Part shown: positions 1 to 8,632 of the stretch, piece after piece | How positions within the stretch are numbered: the first letter of the stretch is position 1 | Layout: every line of letters starts with the position of its first letter | IMG/VR virus record: IMGVR_UViG_3300008116_000011 | Span: 62,001 to 126,000 of that record | DNA from: a virus | DNA length: 64,000 nt | Strand: one strand, 5' to 3' | Translations under genes and position numbers: made by a program | Notes under the pieces: model-generated | Seen by the model: only the letters and a program-made list of their open reading frames with translations | What the model was told of the DNA's origin: nothing | Databases searched by the model: none

Positions 1-192
1 AGAAATATAATTTCCGCTTGAATTTAATTCTATTATAGTTGCTTCTGCTTGATTGCGTTCAGAAGCTTCTTTAATTGCTGATACGAGACTGTTAAATACC
101 ACATTTTGGACCTGTGGGTTAATTTGAATTGCGTTAAAATCTACTCCATCTTGGAGAGTAATGTACAAATTTGGGATTTGTCTTCTACGCAT
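1..192 (-). CDS. Partial unknown phage protein, cut by the window edge
   Basis: An open frame begins at an ATG at 192 (MRRRQIPNLYITLQDG) and runs off the left edge after 64 codons without a stop. It starts 9 bases after the stop of the neighbouring gene, which fits the tight same-strand packing seen throughout. No recognised motif is visible in this part. The N-terminus is basic and the rest is mixed. The true length and function cannot be told from this window. Confidence 0.7.
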   Translation of the reverse strand, partial: MRRRQIPNLYITLQDGVDFNAIQINPQVQNVVFNSLVSAIKEASERNQAEATIIELNSSGNYIS

Positions 193-201
193 ATTTAAAA
201 T

Positions 202-585
202 TTAAGCAGGTTCAACGACAGGTTCAGAATTTCCTCCTTCAAGTGCAGATTTAACAAGCATTTTAATGTTACTCAATCTAATTAAGAATCCAATAACATT
301 TTCATAAGGTACATCTAAATCAACATCTACACTTAGCATATGTGGTGCTAAGCCAGCATTCAATTTAGTTTTTAACTTTTGTGTTAATTCTTCTTTTTGG
401 TTTGTAGTATATCCCTTAGGTAATATGAATTGTACCTTAACACCCTTTTTAGTTGGATTAGGATTAACGTCTAATTTTAAACGAGGTGAAGAAGGTACTT
501 CTACTTCAGCATCAATATTTGCTTCAACTTCTTCTTCGGCTTCAAGAAATAATTTTAATTCCTCTAATATGCTTATTGGTTCCAT
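202..585 (-). CDS. Unknown acidic phage protein
   Basis: A 127-aa protein of no family I recognise. The first 30 residues are strongly acidic and probably helical (SILEELKLFLEAEEEVEANI). Residues 45-60 look like beta strands, followed by a Lys/Glu-rich helix. A promoter-like TATTTATA box lies 14 bases before the ATG (600-607), so the gene may start a new transcript at the end of the glycan module. It sits beside the partial gene at the window edge. No enzymatic motif is visible. Confidence 0.75.
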   Translation of the reverse strand: MEPISILEELKLFLEAEEEVEANIDAEVEVPSSPRLKLDVNPNPTKKGVKVQFILPKGYTTNQKEELTQKLKTKLNAGLAPHMLSVDVDLDVPYENVIGFLIRLSNIKMLVKSALEGGNSEPVVEPA

Positions 586-588
586 GTA

Positions 589-1521
589 TTATTTTTGTAT
601 AAATATTAAATCTTGTTCAAATGATTCTAATGATTTTACTGTAACTTTGGTATTTCCTAGCTCAAATGTACCTATTTCATTATTTTCAGCAACAATGTCA
701 TTTAATTGGGTTAAGAATGTATAATCTTGTTGAGTAAAGGTACTAACATCTATTTCAACAACCACATTTGCTTTTTCAGGAGTAGATGTAAAGAATAAAT
801 CTAAAGCATTAGTCAGGTCAGGGGTTGATATTCCTTTAATAGTATATGCTTTTTTATACACTTTGTTATATCTAGATATTCTAAAACCCCATTTTTTAAT
901 GAATGCTAGGTTAGACAACATTTCTATTTCTTGATAATTGTCGGATCTTGATGTTTTGCTTACAAAGTGATAGACCATAGCTCCTGTAGTTACTTTGCAG
1001 CTATAACCTGCTAGTTTATATCTTAAATGTACATCATCATCTTCACAGAATTTTTTAAATGTGTATCCATCTATATCCAAATAATCTTCTTTGTAAACAG
1101 CAAAGAACAATTGTGAACCACCCTCTAATACCATATCATCACTATTGTATGAAAAGAATTTATCTTTATCGTATGTTTCAATATCTCTTCCACAATCAAA
1201 TATAGATTTACCTGGATAGGTATCTGTGTATATTGGCGGTTCTACTCGATGATAAACAAGTACCATTTTGCGCTCTATATACTTTAATATTGTCTCCACA
1301 AATCCAGGATGTGGAACCATGTCATTGTGCATTAATACTACTACTTCACCTTTTGCTTTAGCAACAGCATTATTATAGTTAATTCCTAAAGTAACATTAT
1401 CATTTACTTCAACTACAATTTCAACTTCATTTTCATTAGGATATAATTCTCTAATTTGTTGAATTGCAAAGTCAGTATATTTTTGATTAGATGAAGTCGC
1501 TGGTATTATTAAAGATATCAT
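589..1521 (-). CDS. Family 2-like glycosyltransferase
   Basis: A 310-aa GT-A fold protein, probably transferring a sugar from a nucleotide-sugar donor. The N-terminus (MISLIIPATSS) is the usual first strand. A DxD-like metal-binding segment, HNDMVPHPG, lies near residue 65-73. An acidic segment, FCEDDDVHLRYKLAGY near residue 157, resembles the ED catalytic-base region of GT2 enzymes, and YHFVSKTSR follows. The C-terminal 100 residues are not recognised. The start overlaps the end of the upstream glycosyltransferase gene by 35 bases. It is the last gene of a long glycan module. Donor and acceptor are unknown. Confidence 0.8.
   Translation of the reverse strand: MISLIIPATSSNQKYTDFAIQQIRELYPNENEVEIVVEVNDNVTLGINYNNAVAKAKGEVVVLMHNDMVPHPGFVETILKYIERKMVLVYHRVEPPIYTDTYPGKSIFDCGRDIETYDKDKFFSYNSDDMVLEGGSQLFFAVYKEDYLDIDGYTFKKFCEDDDVHLRYKLAGYSCKVTTGAMVYHFVSKTSRSDNYQEIEMLSNLAFIKKWGFRISRYNKVYKKAYTIKGISTPDLTNALDLFFTSTPEKANVVVEIDVSTFTQQDYTFLTQLNDIVAENNEIGTFELGNTKVTVKSLESFEQDLIFIQK
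600..607 (-). promoter_or_regulatory. TATATTTA-type promoter box
   Basis: Sense reading is AATATTTATA, 14 bases before the start codon of the 202-585 gene. It is one of about 19 such boxes found in gaps upstream of minus-strand genes. No TTTTGG element is seen at the usual upstream spacing. Confidence 0.4.
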
Positions 1522-2377
1522 ATTTCATTTTGTTTTTGTTTGATGGGATTGGTTTTACAAATGAGTATTCATCAAATTTAGGCATTTGTCCCCATTTGTT
1601 TAAAAATTTTACAGCATTTCTGTGTTCTGTAATTCTTTGCCTTTCAGAGGATTGTCCATTATTTTCTTCTAGACGATGAGAACCTCTACCAGCGAAGTGC
1701 CAAATTACAGATTTTGTTGTTTGTACAAATCCAAATCCTTCATTTTGCATTCTAATAAACAAGTCCATATCTTCCCAAGATGTAGGGGCAAATAAAGCAT
1801 CATTACCTCCTATGTAATCCCAATCTTCTTTTCTAATTATATACCCACCTGCTCCTTCTCCTCTTCTAATTTGGATATCATTCATGCAACTAACTTCTCT
1901 TGAAAATTCTAAAAAAGCCTCTTCTTTAAAACCATCATGATATGCTCCAAAAGTATCTAATGGAGTAAATATTGTACCTGCTCTTTCATGATCATTAAAT
2001 ACATTTGGTTGTATTCTCCAAGATGATACAACATATTTTCCATTATGTTTTCTTATTTCATTTAATAAATCTAAATCAAAGTCTTCAGCAACGTAGAAAT
2101 CAGACTGCAGGAATATAATGTATTCTGTTTTTACTTTACTAGCACAGAAGTTCATTCCACCACCTATTCCTCTAGCTGGTTCAAAGTATGGTTCGATATA
2201 GATTTCTAAATTATATTTATCTTTAACTTCTTCAAGCCATTCATTAGTACCATCCGTACAATTTTCGGCATGTACTATAAATGGAGCATCTTTAAAGTAA
2301 GCATTTTGTCTTACAGATTTAATACACCATTTAAGATATTCTAAATTATTATATGTCGAAACTGTAAATGTTATCAT
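1487..2377 (-). CDS. Family 2 glycosyltransferase
   Basis: A 296-aa GT-A glycosyltransferase. It has the N-terminal signature TVSTYNNLEYLKWCIKSV, an ENCTDGT turn near residue 40, a DxD-like SDFYV segment near residue 93, and a WEDMDLFIRMQNEGF segment followed by WHFAGRGSHR near the end of the catalytic domain. This order is typical of GT2 enzymes. The ATG overlaps the stop of the next glycosyltransferase gene by 4 bases, so the two are probably translationally coupled. Specificity cannot be told from sequence. Confidence 0.85.
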   Translation of the reverse strand: MITFTVSTYNNLEYLKWCIKSVRQNAYFKDAPFIVHAENCTDGTNEWLEEVKDKYNLEIYIEPYFEPARGIGGGMNFCASKVKTEYIIFLQSDFYVAEDFDLDLLNEIRKHNGKYVVSSWRIQPNVFNDHERAGTIFTPLDTFGAYHDGFKEEAFLEFSREVSCMNDIQIRRGEGAGGYIIRKEDWDYIGGNDALFAPTSWEDMDLFIRMQNEGFGFVQTTKSVIWHFAGRGSHRLEENNGQSSERQRITEHRNAVKFLNKWGQMPKFDEYSFVKPIPSNKNKMKYDIFNNTSDFI

Positions 2378-3108
2378 GGCTTATAATTTTGAGCTAAACT
2401 CATCATTTTATATTTTTCACTGTCCAACCCATTAATTGAGAAGAAATGATCCATTCCACCTTGAGCCAGCTGGCAGTATTGTTCCAAGGTAATATCAGAT
2501 TTTCCTTCTTTTGTTGTTTTAGCTACTAAATGTACGGCTGTAAGGTAATCAACTATTCCTATTTTCCAACCTTTTCTTTCACATACTATTCCTGAGTAGA
2601 TGTCTAGTCCCCATCCATAGATCATGCTCATATCAAATTGTTTAATTTCTTCAATTAAACGTCTATGAATTAGAGGAGACATAAAATCAACCCATGGTAC
2701 TTGTCTTACATTTTGAGTACCATAGTTAAACATTTGTCGCCACATATCTGATTCTAATCTAACTTGAATAACGGAAGGAGATAATATAGTATAATTTTGT
2801 TCAAACATTTCTTTACGTAGTGTTTCTACAAAATTATGTCCGTGTAATAAAACGTCATTACTTAAAAATAATAATGAATCATATTCTTTATTTTCAAGAA
2901 TATACTCAAACATTAAATTCATTGCCCCTCCGAAATAACAGTTTTTCTCTGTTTCAAAATGTACTATACTAGGCTTACCTTCAGGACTACTTGCATTATC
3001 TAATACAACCACATCATATAAATTATTTTCATATGGTTTTAATGAATTGTATAAGAAATTAGTATACTCTGGTAGGTTATGGTTGAGTATTGTTACTAGA
3101 GTTTTCAT
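2374..3108 (-). CDS. Family 2-like glycosyltransferase (rhamnosyltransferase type)
   Basis: A 244-aa protein with the beginning of a GT-A fold: TLVTILNHNLPEYTNFLYNSL, then VVLDNASSPEG near residue 35 and a metal-binding-like FLSNDVLLHG near residue 80. The NAS and SND segments are those of the WbbL/rhamnosyltransferase branch of family 2. The C-terminal half (DIYSGIVCERKGWK, then TAVHLV) fits the acceptor region. It is coupled by a 4-base overlap to the following glycosyltransferase and sits directly downstream of deoxysugar genes, which suggests use of a deoxysugar donor. That link is inference. Confidence 0.8.
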   Translation of the reverse strand: MKTLVTILNHNLPEYTNFLYNSLKPYENNLYDVVVLDNASSPEGKPSIVHFETEKNCYFGGAMNLMFEYILENKEYDSLLFLSNDVLLHGHNFVETLRKEMFEQNYTILSPSVIQVRLESDMWRQMFNYGTQNVRQVPWVDFMSPLIHRRLIEEIKQFDMSMIYGWGLDIYSGIVCERKGWKIGIVDYLTAVHLVAKTTKEGKSDITLEQYCQLAQGGMDHFFSINGLDSEKYKMMSLAQNYKP

Positions 3109-3131
3109 ATATAACCTTTTTAATTGTCATT

Positions 3132-4124
3132 TTAATTAGTCCAATCCGGGTATAACCCGTTCATTGTTTCATAAGGGGGATGAGAAGATAAAGATCGAGT
3201 TGGTTGTTGTTGTACCCAATTCCACATTTGAGTTAATCCAACATTCAAAGACGTTTCATTAGTTGCCCCAAATAATTGTATTGATTTTGCTATATCAGGA
3301 TATGAATCTTCTATTTCATACCTTGGAGCATCATATACCTTTTGGCTAGTACCTACAACTTGATCAAATATATCACTAGCTTCATTAATAGTAGTAGGTA
3401 CAGATCCTCCTAAATTAATTATTTGTTTTGAACAATTAGATTGAACAGCACTTTTCCAAATATTTTCTAAATAATCATCTATAAAGCTAAAACGCCTTAT
3501 TTGGTTTCCATCTCCAAATATTGTTCTAGGTTGATTATTCAAATATTGGTACATCCAAATTCCAAATATATTTCTATATCTATCCCAAATATTTTGTTTA
3601 GTTCCATATAAGTTATATAAACGCAAAATACACCAGTCTAATCCTTGTTGTTCTCCTGCTATTTGAATATCTTCTTCACTAGTGTATTTTGCCACTCCAT
3701 AAGGATCAATAGGGTTACATGATTGTAATTCATCATAAGGATGTCCATATCCACGACCATAGACAGCAGTCGCAGATGAAAATATTAATTTTCCAACATT
3801 ATAGTTAAGACAATTATTTACTATTTTAGATGTAGCTAGTAGATTATTTTTATAGTTATATACTCTAACAAAAGGAGATAATGTTTCAGGAGCATATGCT
3901 GCAAAATGAAATACATAATCAAATTGATTAGAGGAAAAGCAATTTTCTATAGGGTCATCTACTATATTCATTTGAAATAATGTAACATTAGAATTTACAT
4001 TTTCAATGTATCCCCCACTTAAATCATCTATGCCCACAATTTCTGTAGTTGGGTAATTAGCTACTACCCAATCAGCAAATTTACTGCCTAAAAATCCTGC
4101 TACGCCAGTAATTAGTATTTTCAT
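3132..4124 (-). CDS. NAD-dependent epimerase/dehydratase (extended SDR)
   Basis: A 330-aa extended short-chain dehydrogenase of the UDP-glucose 4-epimerase type, acting on nucleotide sugars. The Rossmann motif GVAGFLG is at residues 7-13, the acidic NAD-ribose-binding pair DD at 33-34, SSATAVYG at 117-123, and the catalytic Tyr-x3-Lys is Y142 and K146. FGDGNQIRRFSFIDD near residue 205 is the usual substrate-binding segment. The ATG overlaps the stop of the RmlD-like gene by 4 bases. With the RfbH-like enzyme two genes upstream, it probably makes an unusual deoxyhexose. The exact reaction is unknown. Confidence 0.88.
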   Translation of the reverse strand: MKILITGVAGFLGSKFADWVVANYPTTEIVGIDDLSGGYIENVNSNVTLFQMNIVDDPIENCFSSNQFDYVFHFAAYAPETLSPFVRVYNYKNNLLATSKIVNNCLNYNVGKLIFSSATAVYGRGYGHPYDELQSCNPIDPYGVAKYTSEEDIQIAGEQQGLDWCILRLYNLYGTKQNIWDRYRNIFGIWMYQYLNNQPRTIFGDGNQIRRFSFIDDYLENIWKSAVQSNCSKQIINLGGSVPTTINEASDIFDQVVGTSQKVYDAPRYEIEDSYPDIAKSIQLFGATNETSLNVGLTQMWNWVQQQPTRSLSSHPPYETMNGLYPDWTN

Positions 4125-4831
4125 TTTAATATTGTTTTTAATTTATCTAAATTCATTGATATGTTGCCAGGAACATGTTCTGGTTTTTGTGCTGGTTGTG
4201 TTTCTGGTTTTGTTTGTTTTGCTAGGTCAAGCATTGTTTTTAATTCAGTACCTACATTATAAATACCAGTTGCTTTTTTATTTATTAGTTTAATAATTAA
4301 ATCCGCAATTGTATCTATGTAGTCAAAATTGCCTATTTGGTTATACCATGCATATTTAAATTCAAAAGGTCTTGCTTTAAATGAACATCTACAAATTAAA
4401 TGATTATTATTAGTTAATGAAACATATTCATCAGCTAATAATTTATAGTACGTGTACCAATTATTTGAAGGAATAGGCATATCTTCTTCTGTAGCATTGT
4501 TTGTTGATCCGGCATAAATATAGTCTGTTGAAATATGAATTAATTTTATACTATAGGCATTGCAGATATCCGATAAAATAGAAACAGCTTCATAATTTAC
4601 TTTATACATTGCTTCTTTATCTGTTGAATATGTGTCTGTATTTGCAATGCAATTTACTACTGCATCGTACTTTGTTGTAGCTCTATTTCCTGACACATTG
4701 AGTACATAATTAGCTATTTTATTAGAGTCTGTTATTTCAAATCCATCTTTTTTTCTTGAAACATAATCCCAGCCTGTTTGTTTTACAATTTCAGACCCTA
4801 GCATTCCATCTCCTAATACTAATACTTTCAT
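4121..4831 (-). CDS. RmlD-like dTDP-4-dehydrorhamnose reductase family protein
   Basis: A 236-aa SDR of the RmlD family, which reduces 4-keto sugars bound to a nucleotide. It has GDGMLG at residues 7-12, the characteristic STDYIYAG at 101-108, and a Tyr-x3-Lys at Y126 and K130. It is shorter than bacterial RmlD (about 290 aa), with a reduced C-terminal substrate domain. Four-base overlaps join it to both neighbours, the SDR downstream and the RfbH-like gene upstream, so the three are probably made together. A role as the last reductase of a deoxysugar route is likely but not proven. Confidence 0.85.
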   Translation of the reverse strand: MKVLVLGDGMLGSEIVKQTGWDYVSRKKDGFEITDSNKIANYVLNVSGNRATTKYDAVVNCIANTDTYSTDKEAMYKVNYEAVSILSDICNAYSIKLIHISTDYIYAGSTNNATEEDMPIPSNNWYTYYKLLADEYVSLTNNNHLICRCSFKARPFEFKYAWYNQIGNFDYIDTIADLIIKLINKKATGIYNVGTELKTMLDLAKQTKPETQPAQKPEHVPGNISMNLDKLKTILK

Positions 4832-6111
4832 TTAAATTTTGTTAAAACATCATTAATGTAATCGAATACTGGTTCACGATAATGAGGAGCAGCTCCTATA
4901 AAGAATACTTTATCTAATACTTTATTTGCTTCAGGATAATCTTTATAGTCATCTAAGTGACTAAATCCAGGATGTAATAATATGTTTCCTGCAAAGTAAT
5001 TTCGAGTTTGTATTTTATTATCTTCTAGATATTGAACTAATCTATGCTTTAGTCCAGGTTCGTCACATATAAATGGCGTTCCAAACCAACATGGTTCTGC
5101 TTTACTTAATCTAGACGGTGCTCTTAATCCAGGGATGTTATCAACAAATATTTGTGTAATTGTTTCTTTACTTCTTTTTCTATTTTTTTCTATTTCTTCA
5201 AATTTATCTAATTGAGCTAATCCAATTGCTCCTTGTAAATCTAACGGTTTTAAGTTATACCCCATCTCAGCAAACACATATTTGTGATCGATTATACCAT
5301 CATAATTTTCAAGCCATTTGTCAAATCTATTTCCACAAGTACCACAAGATAATAAATTAGCTGAGCCTACACAGTAACAATCTCTGCCCCACCAACTTAG
5401 ACTAGTAAATAGTTTTTTAAGTGCTTCATCATTAGTACAAATCATTCCCCCTTCACCTGTTGAAATATGGTGTGCTGGGTAAAATGAATTTGAGTGAGCT
5501 ACATAATAATCAGTAAGTAGTTTTCCATTCCATTTACTTCCTAAGCTATCACAGTTATCACCTATCAATTTAAGATTATACTTATTTGCTAATTCTACCA
5601 ATTTATCGAAATCAGGAGGATTACCTAATACAGGTGAAACAAATATACCTTTAGTTTTTGGTGTAATTTTTTCTTCTATTTTAGCTATATCAAAATTTAA
5701 AGTATCCCATTCAATATCTACAAACACTGGTTTTAGTCTGTTTTGATAAATTACAGATACTGTTGTTGCAAATCCAACAGGTGATACAATTATTTCATCT
5801 TCATCTTGCCAATTAAATCGTTTTTTAAGAGCAGTAATCAATACTAAGTTTGCGGATGAGCCTGAGTTCACCATGTGGGCGTACTTTTGATTAAATTTCT
5901 TTGCAAACCTACTTTCAAATTTATGTACTTTTTCTCCTGCTACAATCCATTTCCCATTTAGGAAAGCATCCATAGCAGCTACTATTTCATTACTATCCCA
6001 GTATGGACCTGAATAATATACTGGAGTTATCCCGGGTTCAAAATGATCATTGTAGATATATTTTGGAACGTGATTTCCAGCTAGTGCTTGTATGTTGGAT
6101 AGTTCTATCAT
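4828..6111 (-). CDS. rfbH: RfbH-like 4-keto-6-deoxysugar 3-dehydratase (PMP and Fe-S dependent)
   Basis: A 427-aa DegT/DnrJ/EryC1-fold protein. In place of the PLP-binding lysine it has histidine (PAHHISTGEGG, H214/H215), the hallmark of the RfbH/E1 dehydratases that remove the 3-OH of CDP-4-keto-6-deoxyglucose. It also has the cysteine pattern of those enzymes: C187, then C245 and C247 (57 and 1 residues between), then C256 and C259, expected to hold a 2Fe-2S cluster. Family members make precursors of 3,6-dideoxysugars such as abequose, paratose, tyvelose and ascarylose. The reductase partner (E3/RfbI) is not in the window. Residue numbers are by hand count. Confidence 0.88.
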   Translation of the reverse strand: MIELSNIQALAGNHVPKYIYNDHFEPGITPVYYSGPYWDSNEIVAAMDAFLNGKWIVAGEKVHKFESRFAKKFNQKYAHMVNSGSSANLVLITALKKRFNWQDEDEIIVSPVGFATTVSVIYQNRLKPVFVDIEWDTLNFDIAKIEEKITPKTKGIFVSPVLGNPPDFDKLVELANKYNLKLIGDNCDSLGSKWNGKLLTDYYVAHSNSFYPAHHISTGEGGMICTNDEALKKLFTSLSWWGRDCYCVGSANLLSCGTCGNRFDKWLENYDGIIDHKYVFAEMGYNLKPLDLQGAIGLAQLDKFEEIEKNRKRSKETITQIFVDNIPGLRAPSRLSKAEPCWFGTPFICDEPGLKHRLVQYLEDNKIQTRNYFAGNILLHPGFSHLDDYKDYPEANKVLDKVFFIGAAPHYREPVFDYINDVLTKFK

Positions 6112-6788
6112 GTTGTATAATTTATAATTTGTTCCCAGTTAATTATTGGAGCTAACCATTCTACTTCACAATGCGTTGCTAAGCTAGGAATAGGAGATAA
6201 AATGGTTCTATTTCTATTTTCTCTTAAAAATTCATATCTATTAAAATCACTACAGTTTGTTGAGTGAGTATCAAAATCTTCTTCTAATATTCTTTTTCCA
6301 AATATTACACTTCCTGTTGTATTAGGAACCCATCTCCAATGATGTGTTTTAGTTAAAAACATATATGTAACTAAATCAGGATACATTGTTGAGTTATATT
6401 TGTCATTATGATCATATAAACTAACATAATCTAAACCATTATATGATTCAAATAACTCTAATACTTTATAAGCCCATCCAGGAACATGAACATAGTCATT
6501 TTCTGCTATATATATTAAGTCTTTATCCCCAATATTTAATTTTTTAGCATAATTCCAAGCATAAAAGTATGAGTTACAATCAGAACCAGCAGTGAATATT
6601 TGAGTATGATGGATTCTTGGATCTACAGGAGCATAATCTCCATCAAGTAAAAGATGAAATTTTACAAAATCTAATCCTTCTATTGTAGTAAGAATATTAT
6701 TTAAACTTTTATCATAAGAAAACCAATAAGGTCTATTTTTACCTAATCCACTAGCATTACTTGTATGTCTATAAAGTATATGTATCAT
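6108..6788 (-). CDS. Probable GT-A fold glycosyltransferase-like protein
   Basis: A 226-aa protein of no named family that I recognise. It begins with a strand-like MIHILYRHT and has AENDYVHVPGWAYKV near residue 93, which resembles the metal-binding region of GT-A enzymes. VPNTTGSVIFGKR near residue 150 resembles an acceptor loop. It overlaps the RfbH-like gene by 4 bases and the acetyltransferase gene by 4 bases, so it belongs to the same coupled sugar operon. The glycosyltransferase call rests on context and these weak motifs. Confidence 0.55.
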   Translation of the reverse strand: MIHILYRHTSNASGLGKNRPYWFSYDKSLNNILTTIEGLDFVKFHLLLDGDYAPVDPRIHHTQIFTAGSDCNSYFYAWNYAKKLNIGDKDLIYIAENDYVHVPGWAYKVLELFESYNGLDYVSLYDHNDKYNSTMYPDLVTYMFLTKTHHWRWVPNTTGSVIFGKRILEEDFDTHSTNCSDFNRYEFLRENRNRTILSPIPSLATHCEVEWLAPIINWEQIINYTT

Positions 6789-7381
6789 TTTATTTTTTTA
6801 GCAGGTGTCCCAATATATACTCCCGGTTCAATAATATCAGTTAGTACTCCTGAATTTAATCCAATTGTTACATCATTGCATATTTTGGTTTTTTGTTTGT
6901 TACATGATCTAGTTCCAAAATATACTCTATCTCCTATAGTACACGTTCCTGAAATTTGAACTCCAGGAGCGGTTGTAAAATAATTTCCAATTATATTATC
7001 ATGTCCTATAGTTGTTATTAAATTCAAATGAGCATGTTTACCTATTTTACAGTTTGTTGTAATAATAGTACCAGCACATATTATACTTCCTTCACCAATT
7101 TCAACATCAGGTCCGTGTATTTGAGCGGACGGGTGAATATACGTAAAAAATTTAGTGTTTCCAGGTAAAGAATTTACTATTCTTTCTCTTACAACAGGAT
7201 CAGCAATAGCTACTATTACCTGATATTCTGTAGGGTCAAATTTAGATAGGGGTAAAGTTTTGTCTTTTCCTTGGTAGTAATTATCATCTATAAAAAATAC
7301 ACATTCATCTTGTTCTTTAAGGGATAAAGTCCAAAATATTTCTGTTCCAAAACCACCAGCACCTATAATTGCTTTTTTCAT
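6785..7381 (-). CDS. Sialic acid/bacillosamine-type O/N-acetyltransferase (NeuD/PglD family)
   Basis: A 198-aa protein with the two-part layout of NeuD/PglD enzymes: an N-terminal nucleotide-sugar-binding domain (AIIGAGGFGTEIFW) and a C-terminal left-handed beta-helix of hexapeptide repeats (IGEGSI, IGKHAHL, IGDRVYFG). LITTIGHDNIIGNY contains the family's catalytic histidine. It would acetylate an amino or hydroxyl group of a nucleotide sugar using acetyl-CoA. It lies in the deoxysugar operon, between the GT-like gene and a methyltransferase, and with the aminotransferase-like gene nearby it could make an N-acetylated sugar. Confidence 0.87.
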   Translation of the reverse strand: MKKAIIGAGGFGTEIFWTLSLKEQDECVFFIDDNYYQGKDKTLPLSKFDPTEYQVIVAIADPVVRERIVNSLPGNTKFFTYIHPSAQIHGPDVEIGEGSIICAGTIITTNCKIGKHAHLNLITTIGHDNIIGNYFTTAPGVQISGTCTIGDRVYFGTRSCNKQKTKICNDVTIGLNSGVLTDIIEPGVYIGTPAKKIK

Positions 7382-7382
7382 A

Positions 7383-8003
7383 TTATTTATTTTTATAATA
7401 CCAACAATTACCTACTATAATTACTTCTAAATTGTTTTCATTAGCAAATTCATGAGCAGCTTGTCTTACTCCAGGCCATGTGTAATCATCTCCTACTATA
7501 GTAGCATTAGGCCAAAATTTATAAGAAACAGTAATATCATGTAATACACTTTCATAATCATGATGTGCATCAATATAAATTACATCAAAAGGTATATTTA
7601 GTTTTCCTAATATTTGTAAACCATCTACTGTTTTAGCTTTAAGAGGTGTCAAACGATCTTTATATTCCCAAGTATTTACTAAAAATGTTTCAAATAATGA
7701 TTTAATATGATGCCATATTTTTCTTACTTCATAGATATTAAACTCCTTTTGAACATAATCATTTTCATCATTACTCCAATGATCAACACATACAATATAA
7801 GCTTCAGGAGCCGCCCTTAATATAAACTTTGTTGAACCAGATCCATTCCAACTTCCCATTTCTAAAATGTATTTTGGCTGTCTTTCCTTTATTACTTGAC
7901 CTAACACAGATGCATTATCTCCACCAAACCAATTATATCCATTTTCTGAGATATTTGGTTTTTCAGTAGGCCATTGGAATAATGTTTCTAATTTTTCTTT
8001 CAT
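7383..8003 (-). CDS. Class I SAM-dependent methyltransferase
   Basis: A 206-aa methyltransferase-like protein. Motif I is ILEMGSWNGSGSTKF near residue 48, followed by an acidic ribose-binding VDHWSND, then DVIYIDAHHDYESV near residue 138 and VGDDYTWPGVRQAA near residue 170. These are typical of the Methyltransf_24/CmcI group, whose members often methylate sugars or small molecules. The ATG overlaps the stop of the aminotransferase-like gene by 4 bases. In this operon a sugar O-methylation is the likely role, by inference. Confidence 0.8.
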   Translation of the reverse strand: MKEKLETLFQWPTEKPNISENGYNWFGGDNASVLGQVIKERQPKYILEMGSWNGSGSTKFILRAAPEAYIVCVDHWSNDENDYVQKEFNIYEVRKIWHHIKSLFETFLVNTWEYKDRLTPLKAKTVDGLQILGKLNIPFDVIYIDAHHDYESVLHDITVSYKFWPNATIVGDDYTWPGVRQAAHEFANENNLEVIIVGNCWYYKNK

Positions 8004-8629
8004 TGTTTATATATTTCAAATTTTGATAGATCTGGGTATGGTAATTCCAAGTCAGCATTGTGTTTTTTGGTTCCATCTAGGTTGTAAAATTGGTTCATTA
8101 ATAGTAATCCTCTAGCTGCTAGTTCAGGCATCATATAGAAATTCCATCCTAGCATATCAAAGTTATCATCATGATATGAGCATTCTCTTCTTCCACTATA
8201 TCTTGCTCTTTTAAACCAATGATATGCTTCTAAACTATCTGTTAATATAGCTCCACCTTTACTTAATTTAAAATGCTTATAAGGACCTGTAAATGAAAGA
8301 CACATATGAGTTCCTGGTTTGTACATATCTGCTGTGAAGCATAAAGCACTATCCCAAACATTAGTAGGTGCTAATTGATAAGCTCCTTTTAATGTTTTAC
8401 CTTTTACAGATTTAAACTTTACTTTAGCCCCAGCATGAATAATTTCACAAGGTACAGAAGGATAAGTACGAGCAGGAATTGTTACCTCTTTTCCTTTAAC
8501 ATTTTCAAACATTAAAGCTAAGAACAAAGCATTACTTTGATTATCTACAGTTACTGCATAAGGAGCACCTGTATAATCAGCTAATTTTTGTTCAAACTCT
8601 TCTGTTATTTTGTAAATACCATTTGCCAT
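8000..8629 (-). CDS. Miniature DegT/DnrJ-type aminotransferase homologue
   Basis: A 209-aa protein resembling the large PLP domain of DegT/DnrJ/EryC1 sugar aminotransferases, which are normally about 370-400 aa. It has the N-terminal EEFEQKLADYTGAPYAVTVDNQSNAL, then TIPARTYPSVPCEI, and the PLP-lysine region FTGPYKHFKLSKGGAI near residue 125, so the lysine is retained. The C-terminal small domain is almost wholly absent. The frame is intact and coupled to its neighbours, which argues against a decaying pseudogene. It could be a minimal enzyme or a non-catalytic sugar-binding partner. Confidence 0.75.
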   Translation of the reverse strand: MANGIYKITEEFEQKLADYTGAPYAVTVDNQSNALFLALMFENVKGKEVTIPARTYPSVPCEIIHAGAKVKFKSVKGKTLKGAYQLAPTNVWDSALCFTADMYKPGTHMCLSFTGPYKHFKLSKGGAILTDSLEAYHWFKRARYSGRRECSYHDDNFDMLGWNFYMMPELAARGLLLMNQFYNLDGTKKHNADLELPYPDLSKFEIYKQ

Positions 8630-8632
8630 AAC

